Source of the DNA: Streptomyces sp. NBC_01353
GTDB taxonomy: Bacteria > Actinomycetota > Actinomycetes > Streptomycetales > Streptomycetaceae
Reading direction: 5' to 3'
DNA: 64,000 bases
NCBI RefSeq assembly: GCF_036237275.1
Contig: NZ_CP108352.1
Location: forward strand, 3,100,001 to 3,164,000
In this document: positions 59,668-64,000 of the stretch, piece by piece
Numbering within the stretch: position 1 is the stretch's first letter
Layout: every line of letters begins with the position of its first letter
Notes under the pieces: model-generated
The model's input: only the letters and a program-made list of their open reading frames with translations
What the model was told of the DNA's origin: nothing
Databases searched by the model: none
Made by a program: the position numbers and the translations under genes

Positions 59668-60426
59668 CTACGCCGCCAGACCCAGCGCGGCCATCCGCTT
59701 GGTGTGCGCCTCGGTGATACGGGAGAACATCCGGCCGACCTCCGCCAGGTCGAAGCCGTCGGCGACACCGCCGACCAGCATCGTGGAGAGCGCGTCGCGT
59801 TCGGCGACCACGCGCTGCGCCTGGGAGAGCGCCTCGCCCATCAGCCGACGGGCCCACAGCGCGAGCCGCCCGCCGACGCGCGGGTCGGCCTCGATCGCGG
59901 CTCGGACCTTCTCCACGGCGAAGTTGCCGTGGCCCGTGTCGTCGAGTACCGAGAGCACCAGCCGGCGCGTGTCCGAGTCGAGGCGGGCCGCCACCTCCCG
60001 GTAGAAGTCGGAGGCGATCGAGTCGCCGACGTACGCCTTGACCAGGCCTTCCAGCCAGTCCGACGGAGCGGTCTGGCGGTGGAAGTCGTCCAGCGCCTTG
60101 GCGAACGGCTCCATCGCGGCCGTCGGCTCGGCGTCGACGGCGGCCAGCCGGTCCCGCAGCTGCTCGAAGTGGTGGAACTCCGCGGAGGCCATCTTCGCCA
60201 GCTCCGCCTTGTCCGCGAGCGTCGGCGCGAGCTTGGCGTCCTCGGCGAGCCGCTCGAAGGCCGCCAGCTCGCCGTAGGCCAGTGCGCCGAGCAGGTCGAC
60301 GACCGCGGCGCGGTACTGCGGCTCGGCGGAAGCCGTGGCCCAGTCCTGGGCGGCGATCCCGGTGAACTCTTCGGCGGTCTCCGCGGTGGTCTCTCCGGCG
60401 GGCGTGGCGTTGTCAGGCGTCTCCAT
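59668..60426 (-). CDS. Ferritin-like fold protein, leaderless start
   Basis: A 252-residue all-helical protein of the actinobacterial ferritin-like (MiaE-like) group. Helices carry carboxylate/His pairs such as ALAYGELAAFERLAED, ASAEFHHFEQLRD, YVGDSIASDFYREVA and LDDTGHGNFAVEK, the pattern of a di-iron or degenerate ferritin-like bundle. Function unknown. ATG 60426 lies seven nt after TATTGT (60439-60434), so the transcript is probably leaderless. It is divergent from the DEAD-box helicase, as the ferritin-like/RhlE pair is around Rv3211 by memory. Confidence 0.8.
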   Translation of the reverse strand: METPDNATPAGETTAETAEEFTGIAAQDWATASAEPQYRAAVVDLLGALAYGELAAFERLAEDAKLAPTLADKAELAKMASAEFHHFEQLRDRLAAVDAEPTAAMEPFAKALDDFHRQTAPSDWLEGLVKAYVGDSIASDFYREVAARLDSDTRRLVLSVLDDTGHGNFAVEKVRAAIEADPRVGGRLALWARRLMGEALSQAQRVVAERDALSTMLVGGVADGFDLAEVGRMFSRITEAHTKRMAALGLAA

Positions 60427-60433
60427 GAAGCGC

Positions 60434-60439
60434 ACAATA
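60434..60439 (-). promoter_or_regulatory. -10 element for the leaderless ferritin-like transcript
   Basis: TATTGT, seven nt before ATG 60426. Confidence 0.5.
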
Positions 60440-60602
60440 GCCCGCTCCCCGACCCGCGTAAGGCCCTGGTCAGTCACTGTGACCGCGCCCTCATCACGAA
60501 TTCCCCCAACACACATGCGCGAATCCGGGGTACAGTGGTAAAGCGCCTGCTGAGTATGCGGACATGCTTTCGCACGTTCGGACGTACCCGGTGGGCCGAC
60601 TC

Positions 60603-60827
60603 ATGAATGAGGATGCCCGGTCGGTGGCCCGACTGGCTCCGACCCGACAGCCCTCCCCGCGCACCTGCAGGAGAGGGTCCCTCAAGCGGCACGACGCTCG
60701 AGCGACGGCAGTGGTCCCGCGCCACCCGGCTGTGATCCATTCGTCGATCCGGCCGGAAGCGAATCGGCACGGTACGACCCCCAGCGTTCGCCTCGCGCCG
60801 CGTCTCACAGAAGAGGCAGCACCCTGA
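60603..60827 (+). CDS. Candidate small basic leader ORF overlapping the DEAD-box helicase start
   Basis: A 74-codon frame starting MNEDARSVARLAP and ending APRLTEEAAP, rich in Arg, His and Pro. Its stop TGA (60825-60827) overlaps the helicase CTG start (60824) as CTGA. The ribosome site (GGTGGG) is modest. It may be a translated leader that couples translation into the helicase, or merely an open frame in a long 5' region. The rest of 60427-60823 holds a -10-like TACAGT at 60531-60536 without a clear -35. Confidence 0.35.
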   Translation: MNEDARSVARLAPTRQPSPRTCRRGSLKRHDARATAVVPRHPAVIHSSIRPEANRHGTTPSVRLAPRLTEEAAP

Positions 60828-63031
60828 CTACGACTTTCCGAGAGCTCGGGATTCTTCCCGAGACGGCCGAGGCGCTCGAAGCCGTCGGCATCGTGACCCC
60901 CTTTCCCATCCAGGAGATGACCCTTCCGGTCGCCCTCTCCGGCACCGACGTCATCGGCCAGGCCAAGACCGGCACCGGCAAGACCCTCGGTTTCGGTCTG
61001 CCGCTCCTGGAGCGCGTCACCGTCCCCGCGGACGTCGAGGCCGGCCGGGCCAAGCCCGAGCAGCTGACCGACGCCCCGCAGGCCCTGGTCGTCGTCCCCA
61101 CCCGCGAGCTGTGCCAGCAGGTCACCAACGACCTGCTGACCGCCGGCAAGGTCCGTAACGTCCGCGTGCTCGCCATCTACGGCGGCCGGGCGTACGAGCC
61201 CCAGGTCGAGGCGCTCAAGAAGGGCGTCGACGTCATCGTCGGCACCCCGGGCCGCCTGCTCGACCTGGCGGGCCAGCGCAAGCTGGACCTGTCCCACGTC
61301 AAGGCCCTCGTCCTCGACGAGGCCGACGAGATGCTCGACCTGGGCTTCCTGCCCGACGTCGAGAAGATCATGAACATGCTTCCGGCGAAGCGTCAGACCA
61401 TGCTGTTCTCGGCGACCATGCCGGGCGCGGTCATCGGTCTCGCCCGCCGCTACATGTCGCAGCCGACGCACATCCGCGCCACCTCGTCCGACGGCGAGGG
61501 CGTGACGGTCGCCAACATCAAGCAGCACGTCTTCCGCGCGCACTCGATGGACAAGCCGGAGATGGTCTCCCGCATCCTGCAGGCCAACGGCCGCGGGCTC
61601 GCGATGATCTTCTGCCGCACGAAGCGCACGGCGGCCGACATCGCCGAGCAGCTGCAGCGGCGCGGCTTCGCCTCCGGCGCGGTCCACGGCGACCTCGGCC
61701 AGGGCGCTCGCGAGCAGGCGCTGCGCGCCTTCCGCAACGGCAAGGTCGACGTCCTCGTTTGCACCGACGTCGCCGCGCGCGGCATCGACGTCGAGGGCGT
61801 CACGCACGTCATCAACTACCAGTCGCCGGAGGACGAGAAGACGTTCCTCCACCGCGTGGGCCGAACCGGCCGCGCGGGCGCCAAGGGCACCGCGGTGACC
61901 CTGGTCGACTGGGACGACATCCCGCGCTGGCAGCTCATCAACAAGGCGCTCGGGCTGGACTTCCACGAGCCGGCCGAGACGTACTCCAGCTCGCCGCATC
62001 TGTACGAGGAGCTGGACATCCCGTCGGGCACCAAGGGCGTCCTGCCCCGCGCCGAGCGGACCCGTGCGGGTCTGGGCGCGGAGGAGCTGGAGGACCTGGG
62101 CGAGCCCGGCGGCCGCGGTGGCCGTGGGCGCAAGCAGGCCGCCCCGGCGGCCGAAGAGGCCCCGGCCCGTACGCGCACCCCGCGCCAGCGTCGCCGTACG
62201 CGCGGTGGATCCACCCCGGACGAGACGACGGCCGCCGTCGCCACTCCGGTGGCGGAGGACGCCCCCGCGGAGCCGCGCACCCCGCGCCGCCGTCGCCGTA
62301 CCCGTACGGCCGTCGCGTCGGGCGTGCCGGTCGCGGAGGCCACTGTCGCCACGGTGACGGAGGCCCCGGTGGCCCCCGCCGCCGCGGTCGCCACGAAGGC
62401 CCCGGTCGCCGCCAAGGCTCCCGCCGCTCCGGTGATCCCCGCCGCCGCTGCGGCCCCGGCGGTCGAGGAGGCCCCCAAGGCTCCGCGTCGTCGCCGTACG
62501 CGCATCGTGAAGCCCGACGAGACGGTGTCCTTCCAGACTCCGGAGACGGCCGCCGCCGCCCTTGCGACGCTCGCGCCGGCCGCGCCGGTGGAGACGGTCG
62601 CTCCGGTCGAGACCGTCGAGGAGCCCAAGAAGGCGCCCCGTCGCCGTACGACCAAGAAGGCCGCAGCCGCGGTGGTCGAGACGGCCCCCGTGGCCGCCGA
62701 GATCGTCGAGGAGGCCCCGAAGGCTCCCCGTCGTCGTACGACCAAGAAGGCCGTCGCCGCCGAGGCCCCGGCCGTGGAGGCTCCGGCCGCCGTGGTCGCC
62801 GAGGCCGCCCCGGTCGTCGAGGAGGCCCCCAAGGCTCCCCGTCGCCGTACGGCCAAGAAGGCCGTCGCCGCCGAGGCCCCCGACGCCTCGGAGCCGAAGG
62901 CGGCCCCGCGCCGCCGCACGGTGAAGAAGGCGGCCGCCGCTCCGGCGGAGGCCACCGAGACGGCCGAGGCCCCCAAGGCCCCGCGTCGCCGCACGACGAA
63001 GAAGGCCGCGGCCGCTCAGCCCGAGAGCTGA
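60824..63031 (+). CDS. DEAD-box RNA helicase with long basic repeat tail, probable CUG start
   Basis: A 735-residue ATP-dependent RNA helicase. Core residues 1-400: a Q-motif region (FRELGILPETAEALE to PFPIQEM), AKTGTGKT (Walker A), PTRELC, GTPGRLLD, VLDEADEML, LFSATMP and HRVGRTGRAG. Residues about 420-735 are Ala/Pro/Glu-rich with eight Arg/Lys clusters, five of the form PRRRT-x-KKA, likely an RNA-binding tail. The frame has no ATG or GTG upstream of the Q motif; CTG 60824 has GAGG seven nt upstream and yields MTTTFRELGIL, while GTG 60893 would delete the conserved start. The CTGA overlap with the upstream ORF mirrors the ATGA couplings elsewhere in the window. Confidence 0.9.
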   Translation: MTTTFRELGILPETAEALEAVGIVTPFPIQEMTLPVALSGTDVIGQAKTGTGKTLGFGLPLLERVTVPADVEAGRAKPEQLTDAPQALVVVPTRELCQQVTNDLLTAGKVRNVRVLAIYGGRAYEPQVEALKKGVDVIVGTPGRLLDLAGQRKLDLSHVKALVLDEADEMLDLGFLPDVEKIMNMLPAKRQTMLFSATMPGAVIGLARRYMSQPTHIRATSSDGEGVTVANIKQHVFRAHSMDKPEMVSRILQANGRGLAMIFCRTKRTAADIAEQLQRRGFASGAVHGDLGQGAREQALRAFRNGKVDVLVCTDVAARGIDVEGVTHVINYQSPEDEKTFLHRVGRTGRAGAKGTAVTLVDWDDIPRWQLINKALGLDFHEPAETYSSSPHLYEELDIPSGTKGVLPRAERTRAGLGAEELEDLGEPGGRGGRGRKQAAPAAEEAPARTRTPRQRRRTRGGSTPDETTAAVATPVAEDAPAEPRTPRRRRRTRTAVASGVPVAEATVATVTEAPVAPAAAVATKAPVAAKAPAAPVIPAAAAAPAVEEAPKAPRRRRTRIVKPDETVSFQTPETAAAALATLAPAAPVETVAPVETVEEPKKAPRRRTTKKAAAAVVETAPVAAEIVEEAPKAPRRRTTKKAVAAEAPAVEAPAAVVAEAAPVVEEAPKAPRRRTAKKAVAAEAPDASEPKAAPRRRTVKKAAAAPAEATETAEAPKAPRRRTTKKAAAAQPES

Positions 63032-63050
63032 CGCGACGTCGCACCGCTTT

Positions 63051-63086
63051 CGGCGGCCCGGTCCCTGCCCAGGGGCCGGGCCGCCG
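63051..63086 (+). terminator. Intrinsic terminator after the DEAD-box helicase
   Basis: An 11-bp stem (CGGCGGCCCGG with CCGGGCCGCCG) and a loop that can pair further (CCC with GGG), 20 bp past the stop codon. Confidence 0.6.
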
Positions 63087-63114
63087 TGCTGTCCGACCCC
63101 TTCCCAGCAGCGGT

Positions 63115-63120
63115 TACAGT
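63115..63120 (+). promoter_or_regulatory. -10 element for a leaderless hydrolase transcript
   Basis: TACAGT, six nt before ATG 63127, just downstream of the helicase terminator. Confidence 0.5.
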
Positions 63121-63126
63121 CCCTCT

Positions 63127-63987
63127 ATGAGCAAGCCCCGGTCCCTGGCGCCGCCGCCGCGCACCCGTGCCTACCGGCTGGTGACGGCCCGCGGCGATTT
63201 CGCGGTCCTGGACACCGCACCCGAGGGAGAGGCCCGCGGCACGGTGCTGCTGCTGCCCGGCTACACCGGCAGCAAGGAGGACTTCCTCGCGCTGCTCGGG
63301 CCGCTGAGCGACGCCGGCTACCGCGCCGTCGCGGTCGACGGCCGGGGCCAGCACGAGAGCCACGGGCCGCGGCATCGCGCCGCGTACAGCCGGCGGGCGC
63401 TGGCCCTCGACGCCGTCTCCCAGGCCCTCGCGCTCGGCGACGGGCCCGTGCATCTGCTGGGGCATTCCTTCGGCGGGCTGGTGGCGAGGGCCGCGGCCTG
63501 GCTGGCACCGGAGGCGTTCCGTTCGCTGACCCTGCTCTCGTCGGGGCCCGGCCGGGTCGCCCGGCCGCAGCGCGTCCGTGTCCGGGTGCTGCGCGGGGCG
63601 CTCGCGCTGCTGTCCAAGGAGCGGGTGTGGCGGGCGACGCGCTGGCTCGACAGCCGGGGCGAGGAGCCGGGCGCGACCGACCCGCCGGAGATCGTGAGCT
63701 TCCTGCGGCGCCGCTGGATGCGCACGCGGATCGTCCAACTGTCCTCCGCCGGGCGGCTGTTGAGGCGCGACCGGGACGGTACGGCTCAGCTGGCGCAGCT
63801 CACCGTGCCGCTGCACATCGCGTACGGGGACGAGGAGATGGTCTGGCCGACGGCGAGCCTGGCGGAGGCGGCGCGGCGCACCGGGGCCCATCACACGGTG
63901 GTCGCGGGCGCGGGCCACTCCCCCAACGTGTCCCATCCGCAGGAGCTGGCCGACCGGCTGACCGCGTTCTGGGAGCGCTGCCCCTAG
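63127..63987 (+). CDS. Alpha/beta-fold hydrolase, leaderless start
   Basis: A 286-residue hydrolase. Motifs are VLLLPGYTGSKEDF, AVDGRGQHES, the nucleophile elbow LLGHSFGGLVARA, YGDEEMVWP (Asp) and GAGHSPNVSHPQE (His). The surface is basic (many Arg in RVRVRVLRG). No signal peptide; substrate unknown. ATG 63127 lies six nt after TACAGT, with no ribosome site, so the mRNA is probably leaderless. The gene ends 13 bp before the window edge. Confidence 0.85.
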   Translation: MSKPRSLAPPPRTRAYRLVTARGDFAVLDTAPEGEARGTVLLLPGYTGSKEDFLALLGPLSDAGYRAVAVDGRGQHESHGPRHRAAYSRRALALDAVSQALALGDGPVHLLGHSFGGLVARAAAWLAPEAFRSLTLLSSGPGRVARPQRVRVRVLRGALALLSKERVWRATRWLDSRGEEPGATDPPEIVSFLRRRWMRTRIVQLSSAGRLLRRDRDGTAQLAQLTVPLHIAYGDEEMVWPTASLAEAARRTGAHHTVVAGAGHSPNVSHPQELADRLTAFWERCP

Positions 63988-64000
63988 GGGGTGTCCGGCC

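Overview
The window is high-GC chromosomal DNA from a Streptomyces-like actinomycete. Third codon positions are strongly G/C and GTG starts are common. Marker families include a WhiB regulator of the WblC type, AdnAB, UvrD2, mycoredoxin, MoeZ, UPF0182, DUF3107 and DUF3152. Most of it is core chromosome. As I recall the Mycobacterium tuberculosis map, the gene order from the UPF0182 protein through the ABC1 kinase, wblC/whiB7, uvrD2, mycoredoxin, nudC, adnB/adnA, the alkyltransferase-like protein, moeZ, DUF3152, TetR and DUF3107 to the DEAD-box helicase follows Rv3193c-Rv3211, so this is an old conserved actinobacterial block with Streptomyces-specific additions.

Layout. 1-1.6 kb: the 3' end of a hisN-type phosphatase, a CBS-domain protein and a Fur-family regulator. 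1.5-3.9 kb: a Sel1-repeat protein flanked by two identical initiator tRNA genes. 4-9.8 kb: the UPF0182 membrane protein, a PPA1309 protein, a PDZ-Lon protease, a small membrane protein and moaE. 9.9-13.1 kb: an NAD-epimerase, divergent from a DUF2342 protein that is translationally coupled to a NUDIX hydrolase. 13.2-17 kb: three AIM24 proteins in one operon (the first fused to TerD) and a YgjP-like metallopeptidase. 17.2-21.4 kb: a ThiF/E1-like protein, an ABC1 kinase, a zinc-ribbon protein, and wblC with a long attenuator-type leader. 21.4-35.9 kb: the DNA-repair and redox block uvrD2, mycoredoxin, nudC, M20 dipeptidase, adnB, two LppX-like exported proteins, adnA and an alkyltransferase-like protein.

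36-43.5 kb: a flippase/pseudokinase fusion, an array of about 75-bp intergenic repeats, two secreted TAP-type peptidases and moeZ. 43.5-55.1 kb is the accessory part, inserted between moeZ and the DUF3152 gene. It holds a four-gene polysaccharide-type cluster (PelF/DUF3492-like glycosyltransferase, repeat-rich polytopic membrane protein, sugar-nucleotide epimerase, spherulin-4/GH135-like protein). It also holds an oligopeptide-type ABC transporter operon with a short leader ORF and an apparent frameshift in its ATPase gene. 55.2-64 kb: DUF3152 metalloprotease, alpha/beta hydrolase, acidic small protein, TetR, DUF3107, small membrane protein, ferritin-like protein, DEAD-box helicase (probable CUG start) and a second alpha/beta hydrolase.

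The most notable observations are the wblC promoter, upstream ORF and terminator architecture; the Pel/galactosaminogalactan-like cluster; the frameshifted ABC ATPase; the CUG-start helicase whose start overlaps the stop of a small upstream ORF; and a recurring leaderless-start pattern (TAnnnT, 6-7 nt, start codon). All functional names rest on motif and family recognition by eye; no database search was run.
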